Shown: positions 1 through 9,576 of the stretch, in pieces
Numbering within the stretch: the stretch's first letter is position 1
How the letters are laid out: every line of letters starts with the position of its first letter
Source: an uncultured Akkermansia sp.
Lineage (GTDB): Bacteria; Verrucomicrobiota; Verrucomicrobiia; Verrucomicrobiales; Akkermansiaceae
Assembly (NCBI GenBank): GCA_947626545.1
Contig: CANQSS010000012.1
Span: 1-48,991, forward strand
Direction of reading: 5' to 3'
Length of the DNA: 48,991 bases
The notes under the pieces: generated by a model
Seen by the model: only the letters and a program-made list of their open reading frames with translations
Told to the model about the DNA's origin: nothing
Database searches by the model: none
Translations under genes and position numbers: made by a program

Positions 1-289
1 GGATAAGGCTGGTGTCTTCCCCGGAATCATGACTTTGAAAAGCTCCATCTCGCACCGCTGCAGAACCCAGGCAGGCGCCGAAAGATAACCCAAGAATCAA
101 TCCCACGAGCAGGCACCATCCTGTCCGTCTGCACACGCGAGATTGGGAGTGCAGCAGCTCACGTGGTACAAGCATGGCAAGCTCTGCAACACAGATGAAG
201 ACCAGCGTGAGAATATGGAAGCGGAAAGCGATCAGGCCGATGACCGGAGGGAGCATGAGCGCGAGGTTGCTGACGCGGCGGGCATTCAT
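1..289 (-). CDS. Partial membrane protein (N-terminal part only)
   Basis: An open frame on the minus strand starts with ATG at 289 and runs off the window edge, giving about 96 residues. It follows the mutL stop in the same direction and frame. Two hydrophobic segments are visible, roughly residues 7-35 and 58-75, separated by a short basic stretch. This two-helix N-terminus followed by a soluble part resembles the start of ComEC/Rec2-type DNA-uptake channel proteins, but no diagnostic motif falls inside the window. The function is therefore open. No Shine-Dalgarno sequence precedes the ATG, which is usual for this window. Confidence 0.5.
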   Translation of the reverse strand, partial: MNARRVSNLALMLPPVIGLIAFRFHILTLVFICVAELAMLVPRELLHSQSRVCRRTGWCLLVGLILGLSFGACLGSAAVRDGAFQSHDSGEDTSLI

Positions 290-337
290 GAGTTCGGAGT
301 ATATGTCGTGGGAGAGGGGCAGGGTGTAAAAAGCTGG

Positions 338-2188
338 CTACTGCGCTTGGAAACGACGCTGAATTTCGCTGAAGGCGAAGGGTATCATCGTGGGCTTGCC
401 GCGGGGGGTGCAGTAGGGAATTTCACAGTGCAGCAAGTCGCGGAGCAAGGGCATGGGGTCATGCAGCCACTGTGCCATGTCCTCTTTTTTTGCGTACTGG
501 TGGGCAAGGCGGATGGCGAAAAGCTCGAAGGGATCGCGGTTACGTTTGGCGCGCGTTTCGCCCACGCTGAAGGAGCTGATCAACTCGGCAATGAACCCCT
601 CCACCTCGCACAGGGGCAAAAAGAGAGGAATGGCCTCGATTCGCAAGGTCTTTTGTCCGAAGAGCGACACGCGGAACCCCGACTGATTGAACAAGGGTTG
701 CAACTCGACAACAATGCCCACATCGCGCGCGTCGAGTTCCACCAAGGCCGGAGCCAGCAACTGCTGCGAAGGAATGGCGCGTTTATTGGATTCCACCAGA
801 CGTTCGAAGAGGATGCGTTCCCGGGCAGCGCGTACATACAGCATCACCAAGCCATCCGCATTCTCAAAGAGGGCGTACTGGTTGCGTACCGTTCCCAGCA
901 AGCGAAAGCCGGGGCAGGTAGTATTTTCAGAGTTCTGCGCATTCTCCTGTTCCACTCTCGGCAGGGAGAGTTCACCTTGAGAGGGCTCTGTGATGAGTTG
1001 CAGTTTATGAAGCTCCGGAGGTGTGTTTTGGGGGGGCGTTTTCGCTATCGATTCAGGCTGGCGAATAGGGGCGCGGAGTTGTGCAGCGGGTTCGGGCAGG
1101 GGAGTATTCAGTTCCGGGATTGTGGCGTGTTCCGCTGGAGTCTTGACGGGCGTTGCGTCACTCTCACCCGCGAGCTTCCCCCGCGCATGCTCTGCCAGTG
1201 TGACTGCCACAGCTTCGATGATGGCAGCGCAGAGTTCTGCCGGACGCCGAAACCGCACCTCTCGTTTCGCCGGGTGCACATTCACATCCACCAGGGCGGG
1301 TTCTACCTCAAGGTACAAATAATAGGAAGGATGCATGCCGGTGGGGAAGCCGCCGTAGCCATCGCGTATGGCACGCGTCACCGTTTTGTCCTCAATCGCG
1401 CGCCCATTCAGGAAAATGTACTGCTCGCGTCGGTTACGGCGCGCATCTGAAAGGGGAGAGAGAAAGCCCTGCACATGCACGCCGATGCCGCTGGTAGGGC
1501 GAATACGCAGCAAACCCTGAGCGGGGGCCATCCCATGCAGCTCTGCGATGCGTTGTCTCAGGTCGGAGGTCGCGGCCACATCAAAAACGACCTCACCATC
1601 CCGCAACAAGGTGAAGCGCACATCCGGGAAAGCGAGAGCATGCAAGCGCAGCTGCTGCTCGGCGTGTCCGGCCTCGGTTTCGATGCTCTTCAAAAACTTG
1701 CGACGCACGGGGGTGTTAAAAAAGAGATCGCGTACCTCGACACAGGTACCGGGAGGGCAGCCTGCTGTACGGATTTCCTCTTCTTCTCCGCCATTGCTGA
1801 CGATTTTGTAACCTTCGACCTCTTCACGGCGACGGGTCGTAATGCAGATGTGGGATACCGAGGCGATACTGGGCAGAGCCTCTCCGCGAAAGCCGAGCTG
1901 ATGGATGTTGAAGAGATCGTCGAAGGAAAGGAGCTTACTGGTAGCATGGCGTTGCAGACACAGTGCGAGATCCGTACGGCTCATGCCCTTGCCGTTGTCA
2001 ATGACCTTGATGCAGGCAATGCCCCCGCGAGTGAGTTCTACGCGGATGGCTGTGGCCCCGGAATCGATACTATTTTCGACGAGTTCCTTGACAACGGAGG
2101 CCGGACGCTCCACTACCTCGCCGGCAGCCACTTGGCTGGCGAGCACGTCATCCATACGGCGGATGGTTTGGAGCGACTCACTTTGCAT
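338..2188 (-). CDS. mutL: DNA mismatch repair protein MutL
   Basis: MutL couples mismatch recognition by MutS to downstream repair. The N-terminal GHKL ATPase is unmistakable: QVAAGEVVERPASVVKELVE, then DNGKGM and GFRGEALPSI. A proline-rich linker covers about residues 340-420 and a C-terminal dimerisation domain follows. The ATG at 2188 (about 616 aa) was chosen because a longer version would start with TTG inside the glgB stop region. The C-terminal domain lacks the DQHA(X)2E(X)4E endonuclease motif of most non-enteric MutL proteins; the corresponding place reads YVRAARERI. The later CPHGRP-type zinc motif is altered to CTPRGKP. I infer that it has no endonuclease activity. The gene lies 8 bp after glgB on the same strand and is probably co-transcribed with it. 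Confidence 0.95.
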   Translation of the reverse strand: MQSESLQTIRRMDDVLASQVAAGEVVERPASVVKELVENSIDSGATAIRVELTRGGIACIKVIDNGKGMSRTDLALCLQRHATSKLLSFDDLFNIHQLGFRGEALPSIASVSHICITTRRREEVEGYKIVSNGGEEEEIRTAGCPPGTCVEVRDLFFNTPVRRKFLKSIETEAGHAEQQLRLHALAFPDVRFTLLRDGEVVFDVAATSDLRQRIAELHGMAPAQGLLRIRPTSGIGVHVQGFLSPLSDARRNRREQYIFLNGRAIEDKTVTRAIRDGYGGFPTGMHPSYYLYLEVEPALVDVNVHPAKREVRFRRPAELCAAIIEAVAVTLAEHARGKLAGESDATPVKTPAEHATIPELNTPLPEPAAQLRAPIRQPESIAKTPPQNTPPELHKLQLITEPSQGELSLPRVEQENAQNSENTTCPGFRLLGTVRNQYALFENADGLVMLYVRAARERILFERLVESNKRAIPSQQLLAPALVELDARDVGIVVELQPLFNQSGFRVSLFGQKTLRIEAIPLFLPLCEVEGFIAELISSFSVGETRAKRNRDPFELFAIRLAHQYAKKEDMAQWLHDPMPLLRDLLHCEIPYCTPRGKPTMIPFAFSEIQRRFQAQ

Positions 2189-2196
2189 AAGTTCGG

Positions 2197-4212
2197 TCAA
2201 CGCAGCTCGGGCGTGCGACGCAGAGCCAGCGCGGTGCGTGGCAGCAGGTAGAGCGAGATGCAGCCGTCCTCATCCGTCAGATGGTGCACGCTGATATCCT
2301 GCCGCCCCAAGCCGCCGAATTCCGGAGCATCGGAATCCAGTACGATTTCCCACTCGCCCGGTTCGGGGGCAGGTAGTCGGTAATTCGACAGGGCTTTTTC
2401 ACCGTTCCAGTTAAAGACGAAAATCAGACCGGCGCGCTCAAAAGCCATCACGCGGTTCTGCTCATCCATGTTCAGCGGGCGTGCCGGAGAGCTGCCCAAG
2501 AGTTCCGTCTTCTTGGCAAGCTGCACCATCGCGGCATCAAATGCGTTCAGAAAGCGATAGCGCAACAGCGGGTTATCTACCAGGCTCCACTGACGTCGGC
2601 AGTACAGGTAGGAATTGCCGTTGCCTTCGCGTGGGAAGTCTATCCACTCCGGGTGCCCGAACTCATTGCCCATAAAATTAAGCCACCCTTCACCGCCGGC
2701 AGCCAGAGTGACAAAGCGTATCATCTTGTGCAGGGCGATGCCGCGGTCGATGATGAGGCTGTTGCTCGCGCAATCCATGTGCGTGTACATCTCCGCATCC
2801 ATCAGGCGGAACGCGATGGTCTTATCGCCCACGAGCGCCTGGTCATGGCTCTCGGCGTAGGCAATATTAGGCTCGCCGTAGCGGCGGTTGATGAGGGTGT
2901 ACCACATATCGCCCATGCCCCATTCTTCGTCCTTCTTTTCCTTAATGAGCTTGATCCAGTAGTCCGGAAGCCCCATGGCGAGACGGTGGGTGAAGCCCAG
3001 CCCGCCCTCATCTACCGGACGACACATGCCGGGCATTCCGCTCATGTCCTCTGCGACCAGAATAGCGCCCGGGCGCACCCTCTGTGCCAGTGTGGTAGCG
3101 AGCTGTAAATAGGTGACGGCATCGCCGTTTACCTGATCATTATAATAACAACCTAAATCGGTAAAAGGCTCATGCCCATGGTGCAGGTAGAGCATACTGG
3201 TGACGCCGTCAAAACGGAATCCGTCGAAGCGGAATTCCTCCAACCACCAGCGGAGATTGCTGAGCAGAAAGATCTGTACATCTTCGCGACCGTAATCAAA
3301 GAGGCAGCTGTCCCAATCCGGGTGCATGGAGTCCCGCTCCCCGGCGTGAAAGTATTGCCCGCCTGAGCCATCGAAATTATTGAGTCCCTCGGCCACATTT
3401 TTCACAGCGTGGGAGTGCACCACGTCCAGCAGTACCGCCAGTCCCAGCCCGTGCGCGGTGTCAATGAGCTCCTTGAGCTCCTCCGGAGTACCGAACCGGC
3501 TGCTTGGCGCAAAAAAAGAGGATACGTGGTAGCCGAAGGAACCGTAGTAGGGGTGCTCCTGCACCGCCATGAGTTGCACGGTGTTGTAGCCGAGTGCAGC
3601 TATGCGCGGGAGCACATTTTTGGTGAACTCCGCAAAGCTATGCAATCTTGGCTCCTCCCCGGCCATGCCAACATGCGCTTCGTAAATGATGGGTTCGCGG
3701 ATGCGTGAGGGCGTCCAGCGCTTATTTTTCCATCGATAAGGGGTTGCCGGGTCCCACACCACACCGGTGTAGTCGAAGCTCTGCGGATCCTGGTGAGTGT
3801 AGTGAATCCACGCGGGTATGCGGTCGTGACGCTGCAGGTCAGCTCCCAGAACATGGACCTTTACGCGATCGCCGTGGTGCAGGGCATCTGCCGGAAGTCG
3901 CACGCTCCACATCCCGGTACTACTCGGGAGCAGAGGGATGGCCGTGCGGTCCCACGCGTTGAAATCGCCGATGAGCCAAAGCCCTCGTGCACCGGGGGCC
4001 CATTCGGTATAGACCCATTCTCCGGTGGCCGTGTCGCGTACAATCCCCATACGCTCGTACCCGCGCGCCGCCTCCTCCAGACTTCCGTATTTGCGAGCAA
4101 AATCCTCCATCCGGCTGTCGTAGAGACGCAGCCGCGCTTTTATCACCGACTCGTAAGGCGTCAGCCAGCTGTCCGCCAATACAAGCCCGGGGATGGGAGG
4201 TCTTCTCATCAT
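2197..4212 (-). CDS. glgB: 1,4-alpha-glucan (glycogen) branching enzyme, GH13_8-like
   Basis: This cytoplasmic enzyme forms alpha-1,6 branches in glycogen. An N-terminal CBM48-like domain (WAPGARGLWLIGDFNAWDR) precedes a GH13 barrel. The four conserved regions are present: DVVHSH near residue 267, DGFRFDGVTS with the nucleophile Asp near 335, VAEDMSGMPG with the acid Glu near 390, and AESHDQALVGD near 455. The N-terminal sequence (SLEEAARGYERMGI) and overall pattern match the eukaryotic-type GH13_8 subgroup better than the E. coli GH13_9 type. The 671 aa length is normal for that group. It lies between clpC and mutL on the same strand, and no other glycogen gene is in the window. Confidence 0.95.
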   Translation of the reverse strand: MMRRPPIPGLVLADSWLTPYESVIKARLRLYDSRMEDFARKYGSLEEAARGYERMGIVRDTATGEWVYTEWAPGARGLWLIGDFNAWDRTAIPLLPSSTGMWSVRLPADALHHGDRVKVHVLGADLQRHDRIPAWIHYTHQDPQSFDYTGVVWDPATPYRWKNKRWTPSRIREPIIYEAHVGMAGEEPRLHSFAEFTKNVLPRIAALGYNTVQLMAVQEHPYYGSFGYHVSSFFAPSSRFGTPEELKELIDTAHGLGLAVLLDVVHSHAVKNVAEGLNNFDGSGGQYFHAGERDSMHPDWDSCLFDYGREDVQIFLLSNLRWWLEEFRFDGFRFDGVTSMLYLHHGHEPFTDLGCYYNDQVNGDAVTYLQLATTLAQRVRPGAILVAEDMSGMPGMCRPVDEGGLGFTHRLAMGLPDYWIKLIKEKKDEEWGMGDMWYTLINRRYGEPNIAYAESHDQALVGDKTIAFRLMDAEMYTHMDCASNSLIIDRGIALHKMIRFVTLAAGGEGWLNFMGNEFGHPEWIDFPREGNGNSYLYCRRQWSLVDNPLLRYRFLNAFDAAMVQLAKKTELLGSSPARPLNMDEQNRVMAFERAGLIFVFNWNGEKALSNYRLPAPEPGEWEIVLDSDAPEFGGLGRQDISVHHLTDEDGCISLYLLPRTALALRRTPELR

Positions 4213-4256
4213 GTCATTCTACCTGTATCGATGGACGAATTCAAACGTTTTTTGAA

Positions 4257-6893
4257 TTACTCGGCGCTTTTCTTTTTGCGGGGACGCGGCGTAGCGGTTG
4301 ACTTAGCGGGTGCTTTCGTCTTTTCAGCCGCAACCAGCTTGCGCTTTGCCGGTTTTATCTCATCTGACTTAAAGGTGATAGCCGAGCTCTGTGTGTCCTT
4401 GCGGTCGACTTCTGAGCTCTGCCCGGGCGATAACTCTCCGCGCAGCATGGCTTCTGCGATGGGATCCTCCAGCAGAGTCTCTATCGCCCGCCGTATGGGA
4501 CGAGCGCCGTACTGCACATCACTGCCTTTTTCCACAATCATGCGGATGACTTCCGGCGAGAGTGTAAGGCGTATCTGCTTATCCGCAAGCCGGCGGATGA
4601 GCTTGTCCGTCTCCAGCTGCACAATGCGCTCCAAATCGGACGAGGTGAGGCGTCGGAAGACGATGAGATCGTCAAAGCGGTTGATGAACTCCGGGCGAAA
4701 TTGCTTTTTTGCTGCATCGGAAATACGCTCTTTCATGGAGTCGTAGTTGGCATCGTCATCATTCGAAAAGTTGAAGCCCATTTGTCCGCTGGAGTTGGCA
4801 AGCGAAGCTCCCACGTTGGAAGTAAGGATAATGATTGTGTTGCAAAAGTTGACCTTGTGCCCCATGGAATCCGTGAGACTTCCGTCTTCCAAAATTTGCA
4901 GCAGCAAATTCATCACATCCGAGTGCGCCTTTTCGATCTCATCGAAAAGTACCACGGAGTACGGCCTGCGACGTATTTTCTCGGTGAGCTGCCCTCCTTC
5001 ATCGTGCCCTACGTACCCCGGGGGCGAGCCGATGAGGCGACTCGTACTGAATTTCTCCATGTACTCACTCATATCCACCTGAATGAGGGCATCCGGCGTG
5101 CCAAACATCAGCTCTGCCAGGTTACGCGCCAAGTAGGTTTTGCCCACTCCGGTAGGTCCCATGAAGAGGAAGGAGCCGATAGGACGCTTCGGATCCTTGA
5201 TGTCGGCTCGGCTACGGCGCAAGGCGCGGGCGATGGCGGAGCAGGCCTGGTCTTGACCGATGACGCGGCTGCGGAGAACGTTCTCCATGTTGAGCAGTTT
5301 TTCAGCCTCTTTCTCCTCGATGCGAGCCAGGGGGATGTTGGTCCACTTCGATACCACGTACATGATGTCCTCGTCGGTCACAGTAGCGTAGTCGTTCAGC
5401 ATCGTTTCCTTCCACTTGGTCACCTTCTCGCGCAAGTCAGCAGCCAGCATATTGATTCGATCGCGCAGGCTGGCGGCTAGCTCGAAATTCTGTTCACTGA
5501 CAGCTCCCTGCTTTTCACGGCGCATCTCGTCGAGCTCATTTTCGCGATCCTTGAGCTGCTGCGGGCGCGTCATACGTCCCACGCGCTTGTACGAGCCGGC
5601 CTCGTCAATGACATCGATCGCTTTGTCCGGAAGAAAACGACCGGTCAAGTAGCGGTTGGATAGTTGAACTGCGGCTTCCAACGCTTGCTGTGTGTAGTGT
5701 ACGTGGTGATGTTCCTCATAGCGCTCTTGAAGACCTTTGAGAATGAGTATGGTTTCAGCGAGGGAGGGTTCACCGACCGGCACCTGCTGGAAGCGGCGCT
5801 CAAAAGCAGCGTCTTTTTCCATGTACTTGCGAAACTCCTCCAGCGTGGTGGCGCCGATGGCCTGCAGCTCTCCGCGGGAGAGGGCCGGCTTGATAATGTT
5901 GGAAGCGTCCATGCTGCCCTCGGCTGAACCGGCGCCGATGAGGGTGTGTACCTCATCCACGAAAAGGATAATATTGCGTTCGTGGTGAATTTCGTCCATC
6001 ACGGCCTTGAGTCGTTCCTCAAATTGTCCGCGGTATTTCGTGCCGGCTACCATCATCGGCAAATCGAGCGAGATGATTCTCTTGTCGATGAGAAACTCCG
6101 GCACATCATGCTTGGCGATAAGCTGAGCAAGCCCTTCGACAATCGCGGTTTTACCCACTCCGGCTTCCCCGAGCAGAATGGGGTTGTTTTTTGTGCGGCG
6201 GCACAGGATTTGGATGACGCGTTCGATTTCGCGCTCGCGTCCGATCACCGGGTCAAGCTCTCCCTTGAGAGCACGCGCCGTCAGATCACGCCCGTAGGTG
6301 AGCAAGGCGGATTGGCGTTTGCGGTTTTGGGGACTATTACCGCTTCCCATCGTGCGTGGGTCGGCATTGAAGAGTGCGCCGAAGTTCTCTTCATCATCAT
6401 CATCTTCTTCTTCCTCATCGCCTTGAATCTCTTCGGCGTCGGTGGGGGCATTGCCGGGCTTTGGCTGCATTTCTTCCACAGCCTTGCGGGCATCTTCGTA
6501 ATTGGCGCCGGCTTGCTCTAGCGCGTGGTGGGCCATGCCATCCTCATCCTTCAAGATGGCGAGCAGCAAGTGCTCCGTGCCCACGTAGGCGTGGTTGAGC
6601 TCTGCCGCCTCTTGTCCGGCCATTTCAAGGATACGCTTCACCCGCTGCGTATAGGGCAGGGACCCGGTATTGCTCACATCCGCCGTGCCGGGCACGAGCG
6701 ATTTTTCGATGATATCAATCATGGCGGGGATGTTGATCCCTGCACGTCCCAGTATCGGAATGGCAAAGCCTTGTCCCAGTTTGAGCAGTCCAAGCAGCAC
6801 ATGTTCCGCGCCGATGTAATTGTGATGAAAGCGCAGAGCCTCCCTGCGCGCGAGGTTGATTACCTGCTGGGCTCGTGGTGTAAAATTGTTCAT
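4257..6893 (-). CDS. clpC: ATP-dependent Clp protease ATP-binding subunit ClpC
   Basis: ClpC is a Hsp100 unfoldase that feeds proteins to ClpP. The sequence has a double Clp-N repeat (about residues 1-150) and an acidic linker. A first AAA+ module follows with GEAGVGKT near residue 243 and the [11 protein letters not shown]alker B region. A UVR-like coiled-coil middle domain (about 455-490, [15 protein letters not shown]) separates it from the second AAA+ module, with GPTGVGKT near 583. The C-terminus is a lysine/proline/alanine-rich tail not needed for the fold. The 878 aa length is slightly above the usual 810-850 because of the acidic linker and this tail. The ATG at 6893 begins with the typical [12 protein letters not shown]. 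It is the last gene of an mcsA-mcsB-like-clpC cluster; no ctsR repressor gene is visible. Confidence 0.97.
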   Translation of the reverse strand: MNNFTPRAQQVINLARREALRFHHNYIGAEHVLLGLLKLGQGFAIPILGRAGINIPAMIDIIEKSLVPGTADVSNTGSLPYTQRVKRILEMAGQEAAELNHAYVGTEHLLLAILKDEDGMAHHALEQAGANYEDARKAVEEMQPKPGNAPTDAEEIQGDEEEEDDDDEENFGALFNADPRTMGSGNSPQNRKRQSALLTYGRDLTARALKGELDPVIGREREIERVIQILCRRTKNNPILLGEAGVGKTAIVEGLAQLIAKHDVPEFLIDKRIISLDLPMMVAGTKYRGQFEERLKAVMDEIHHERNIILFVDEVHTLIGAGSAEGSMDASNIIKPALSRGELQAIGATTLEEFRKYMEKDAAFERRFQQVPVGEPSLAETILILKGLQERYEEHHHVHYTQQALEAAVQLSNRYLTGRFLPDKAIDVIDEAGSYKRVGRMTRPQQLKDRENELDEMRREKQGAVSEQNFELAASLRDRINMLAADLREKVTKWKETMLNDYATVTDEDIMYVVSKWTNIPLARIEEKEAEKLLNMENVLRSRVIGQDQACSAIARALRRSRADIKDPKRPIGSFLFMGPTGVGKTYLARNLAELMFGTPDALIQVDMSEYMEKFSTSRLIGSPPGYVGHDEGGQLTEKIRRRPYSVVLFDEIEKAHSDVMNLLLQILEDGSLTDSMGHKVNFCNTIIILTSNVGASLANSSGQMGFNFSNDDDANYDSMKERISDAAKKQFRPEFINRFDDLIVFRRLTSSDLERIVQLETDKLIRRLADKQIRLTLSPEVIRMIVEKGSDVQYGARPIRRAIETLLEDPIAEAMLRGELSPGQSSEVDRKDTQSSAITFKSDEIKPAKRKLVAAEKTKAPAKSTATPRPRKKKSAE

Positions 6894-6910
6894 ATAAGGT
6901 CAGTTCTTGA

Positions 6911-8023
6911 TTAAAAATCGTTGATTTGAAGTTGTTCGGTAACGAGACGGCGCAACACCTCTCCACGGCGTGCGTCGGCATCCGCAGGCAGCCCGTCTTC
7001 TGCTGCGCTATACATGATGTAAGAGCTCTGGGTCGCCGCGTGTGCTCGTGCGAGATGCGTTTTTGCGCAGTCCGAGGGGCAGTTGACGTGCAATTTTTGC
7101 GTGGTCACTCCCAGACGCAGCAAGGAGAGCATGCCGGGCAGGTCTTTCTCGCTGATGGGCGTCCCCTTACGTACGAGTTCCAGTGCCTCGCTGAGGCGGT
7201 TTTCCCATGCCGCACCGAGGCGCTTTTGCGTGAGCATTTTCTTGCGTTTCTGGTTTTCCATGCTTCCAAGTTTCCTTCCGAGCTTCCGGAGCACGGGAAA
7301 AAATTCGGAGAGAGAGAAGGGTTCACCGGCCGGTTGGTCAATGCGGAAGACATCCGGCATGGCTTCTTCCGGCACGCCGAAAGCAGGGCGCATTTGCAAT
7401 TTAGCCTCACTGACGAGTTCCTGAACATTCTCGAGCTCACCTGTTTGCACCAGAGCAGGCAGGTTCATCCAGCAGGCTACACTCAGACCGTCGCCGCTTT
7501 TCAGAGGATCGGCCATCAGGAACTGAAACTCTTCGTCCCATGCCAAGCAGACATGGAGGTGATCCGCTAATTCCGCTTGTATGGCGCGGGCTGCCCAGAG
7601 TGCAGACGTGAGGCTTCGTCCGAGACCGTAAGAGATGAAACGCTCCACGAGCAGGTGTTCTTCTCCATTGATGATACCGAGGAAGAGCTGGCATTGATCC
7701 AGGAGAATGAGACCACGCTTTGCAGAGCCCGGCGGAAGTGGCGGCAGAAGTTCTCTTTGCTGCAACAGCATTTTCTCTGTCTCGCTCAGTTCGCTGAGCG
7801 GCAGAAGAGATACCCGTTTCAGCTGCCTGTCTTTTTTGAAAGCTCGCCGCATAATTTCCTCCACCTCTTTCAATTGATCCTCTGCAGCCCAATGCGGGAA
7901 GGAGTAATCTGCCAAATTCAGTGCGATAATAGCTTGCGAACCCAGTATAGACTCCCCGTCGGCCAGCGCCTGCATGAGAGGAGTCTCGTGCTGGAGCAGC
8001 GTCTGTAATTCATCTCCCTTCAT
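6911..8023 (-). CDS. McsB-like protein, predicted inactive arginine-kinase homologue
   Basis: Position between mcsA and clpC, length (370 aa against about 360) and alignable blocks identify this as a relative of McsB, the protein-arginine kinase that marks proteins for ClpCP. The catalytic motifs are nevertheless gone. SSRIRLARN at the N-terminus corresponds to GSQAIIALN. The NEEDH block reads INGEEHLLVERF. The CPTNVGTGLRAS loop reads DPLKSGDGLSVA, losing the Cys and the Arg. Non-catalytic blocks persist, such as MNLPALVQTGELENV and FRIDQPAGEP. A C-terminal arginine-rich helix (DADARRGEVLRRL) resembles the phosphoarginine-binding region. I infer a pseudokinase, perhaps an adaptor. The start codon overlaps the mcsA stop by 4 bp. 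A strongly divergent but active enzyme cannot be excluded from sequence alone. Confidence 0.75.
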   Translation of the reverse strand: MKGDELQTLLQHETPLMQALADGESILGSQAIIALNLADYSFPHWAAEDQLKEVEEIMRRAFKKDRQLKRVSLLPLSELSETEKMLLQQRELLPPLPPGSAKRGLILLDQCQLFLGIINGEEHLLVERFISYGLGRSLTSALWAARAIQAELADHLHVCLAWDEEFQFLMADPLKSGDGLSVACWMNLPALVQTGELENVQELVSEAKLQMRPAFGVPEEAMPDVFRIDQPAGEPFSLSEFFPVLRKLGRKLGSMENQKRKKMLTQKRLGAAWENRLSEALELVRKGTPISEKDLPGMLSLLRLGVTTQKLHVNCPSDCAKTHLARAHAATQSSYIMYSAAEDGLPADADARRGEVLRRLVTEQLQINDF

Positions 8024-8583
8024 GACTTCTTCTCCAATTCCTTGACGCGGTCGCGCAGACGGGCCGCTTCCTCATAATCCTCCCGTTCCACGGCAACGAG
8101 CATTTGCTCTTCCAGTTCCTCCCGGCTTTCATGCGGGGGCCTTTCAATTTCCTGCAATCCTCCCGCGTGTTCGTGCAGCAGGCTTCGGAAAGTGTCATAG
8201 CACTCCGGACAGCCCATCAAGTGCGTTCTCTTGTAGTCCGCGAGCGTATATCCGCAACGTGGGCACACGTCCGCATGCGCCCTCGATCGGTAGTCTGCCT
8301 CCTGTTCACTTGTCTCGCCATGCAACGAAAAGAGGTGATTCGGCAGGTGGGTCAGCTCCTTCTCATCGTCATCTTCCCCGTGCAGGATTTGGTTGATTAG
8401 TCGCTCTATGTGCCCGCTGAGCTCTTTCGGGAAAAATTGACCGGCAATTGACAACTGCTGAGGGTCAAAAATTCCTTCTTTTTTTGCGCACTCCTGGCAC
8501 AAGGCGACATCCCTGAGTTTTCCATTCGCTATTTGCGTCAGAAACACAGTCGCCGGCTTTCCGCATATTTGACACCTTTTCAC
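8020..8583 (-). CDS. mcsA: McsA-like zinc-finger/UVR protein
   Basis: McsA is the zinc-binding activator and adaptor of McsB and ClpC. The 187 aa protein has an N-terminal CxxC pair (CQICGKP) with a second pair (CQECAKK). A second zinc ribbon in the middle carries CPRCGYT and CPECYD. A UVR motif lies at the C-terminus (EREDYEEAARLRDRVKEL). The start codon is GTG at 8583, chosen because it begins MKRCQICG directly and no ATG precedes it in frame. A good promoter ends only 9 bp upstream, so the transcript should be almost leaderless. The gene leads the mcsA-mcsB-clpC transcription unit. Confidence 0.9.
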   Translation of the reverse strand: MKRCQICGKPATVFLTQIANGKLRDVALCQECAKKEGIFDPQQLSIAGQFFPKELSGHIERLINQILHGEDDDEKELTHLPNHLFSLHGETSEQEADYRSRAHADVCPRCGYTLADYKRTHLMGCPECYDTFRSLLHEHAGGLQEIERPPHESREELEEQMLVAVEREDYEEAARLRDRVKELEKKS

Positions 8584-8592
8584 TCTCCGCGC

Positions 8593-8622
8593 ATTTTACC
8601 ACATTCTCCGACCCTTTCCCAA
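8593..8622 (-). promoter_or_regulatory. Sigma70-type promoter of mcsA-mcsB-clpC
   Basis: Read on the minus strand, TTGGGA (8622-8617) and TAAAAT (8598-8593) are separated by 18 bp. The -10 box ends 9 bp before the GTG start of mcsA, so transcription would begin about 2-4 nt before the start codon. No CtsR-type operator is evident. Confidence 0.55.
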
Positions 8623-8829
8623 GATAAAGCGCGTCATTTTCGCATTTCCACGATGCGGCGCATACTTTTTACCTTTCTCTCCGGTCTGGCCCGCTCCTTT
8701 CCTTATCACCGGATTTGGCCTCTCGCGCGCGTGTATGGCAATACTTGTTCGGCTGGGCAGGCGGCAGCGGGCGATAGGTGAAATTTGCCGCATTTTTTGA
8801 AAAAATAGCCCCGTCCGTTTGAATCTGTC

Positions 8830-8858
8830 TTGCAATTTGGGGCGGACTGGGTTACACT
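8830..8858 (+). promoter_or_regulatory. Sigma70-type promoter of the sdhCAB operon
   Basis: TTGCAA (8830-8835) and TACACT (8853-8858) are separated by 17 bp. The predicted start lies near 8865, giving a leader of about 20 nt before the sdhC ATG at 8884. The remaining sequence between mcsA and sdhC (8,623-8,829) shows no gene or clear structure to me. Confidence 0.6.
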
Positions 8859-8883
8859 GTGCCCGCACGACGTTACTGCACTT

Positions 8884-9555
8884 ATGAACGATATTATCAC
8901 GACAGCCTGTAAGTTTGTCACGTCATCGATTGGGCGCAAAATTCTCGTTGCGCTCACCGGGGCGTGTCTTCTACTCTTCCTCGTTGGTCACTTGGCCGGT
9001 AACATGACGATCTATGGAGGGTGCGCGCCCTGCGGCGGAAAGTCTTGGATTGACTACTATGCGATGGGACTGCACAGCATGCCGTCGTGGCTGCTGTGGG
9101 CAATTCGCCTCGGTTTACTGGCGGTCTTTGCCGTGCATGTGCTGCTGGCCCTCGTGCTCAAGTACGAGAACTACAATGCGCGCACGCATTACCAAAGAGA
9201 GGGCACTCTGAAGGCTACTCTCTCCTCGCGCACCATGGTCATTACCGGGGTGATGATCCTCGCGTTCCTGCTCCTCCATCTCTGGCAGCTCACCATCAAC
9301 GGCGACCCCGCCAACTGCTACGAACACGTCGTACTCGGCTTTCAAAACCCGGTGTGCAGCGCCGCTTACATTGTCGCCATCTGCTGCTTGTTCATGCACG
9401 TCCGCCACGGGGTGCAATCCGTGATGCAGACCCTCGGCTTGGGCACGCGCAAGGTGCGTCCGCTCTATAACATCGTAGCCGTGCTTTTTGCTTTAGTGGT
9501 TTGCGGTGGCTTCATTTCCATTCCTCTGGCGGTTCTCACCGGTATCCTTCACTAA
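8884..9555 (+). CDS. sdhC: Succinate dehydrogenase/fumarate reductase cytochrome b558 subunit
   Basis: This is the membrane anchor that carries haem b and passes electrons between the SdhA-SdhB head and the quinone pool. The protein has five hydrophobic segments with His residues in or near them (VGHLAGN, AVHVLLAL, LLLHLWQ, LFMHVRHG), as expected for a single-subunit b558-type anchor. The ATG at 8884 (223 aa) fits the promoter position and the typical start of the first helix (SSIGRKILVALTGACLLLF). A longer in-frame version beginning at 8830 would lie within the promoter. It is the first gene of sdhC-sdhA-sdhB. Confidence 0.95.
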   Translation: MNDIITTACKFVTSSIGRKILVALTGACLLLFLVGHLAGNMTIYGGCAPCGGKSWIDYYAMGLHSMPSWLLWAIRLGLLAVFAVHVLLALVLKYENYNARTHYQREGTLKATLSSRTMVITGVMILAFLLLHLWQLTINGDPANCYEHVVLGFQNPVCSAAYIVAICCLFMHVRHGVQSVMQTLGLGTRKVRPLYNIVAVLFALVVCGGFISIPLAVLTGILH

Positions 9556-9576
9556 ACCTCTACCTCTTCTCCCAAT

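Noticed and set aside
143..1450. 435-codon open frame on the plus strand opposite mutL
   Set aside because: It is antisense to a well-supported mutL and has no recognisable domain.
4238..4258. Perfect 8-bp A+T-rich inverted repeat (AATTCAAA/TTTGAATT) at the clpC stop
   Set aside because: The stem is weak and no T run follows in the direction of clpC transcription, so I do not call it a terminator.
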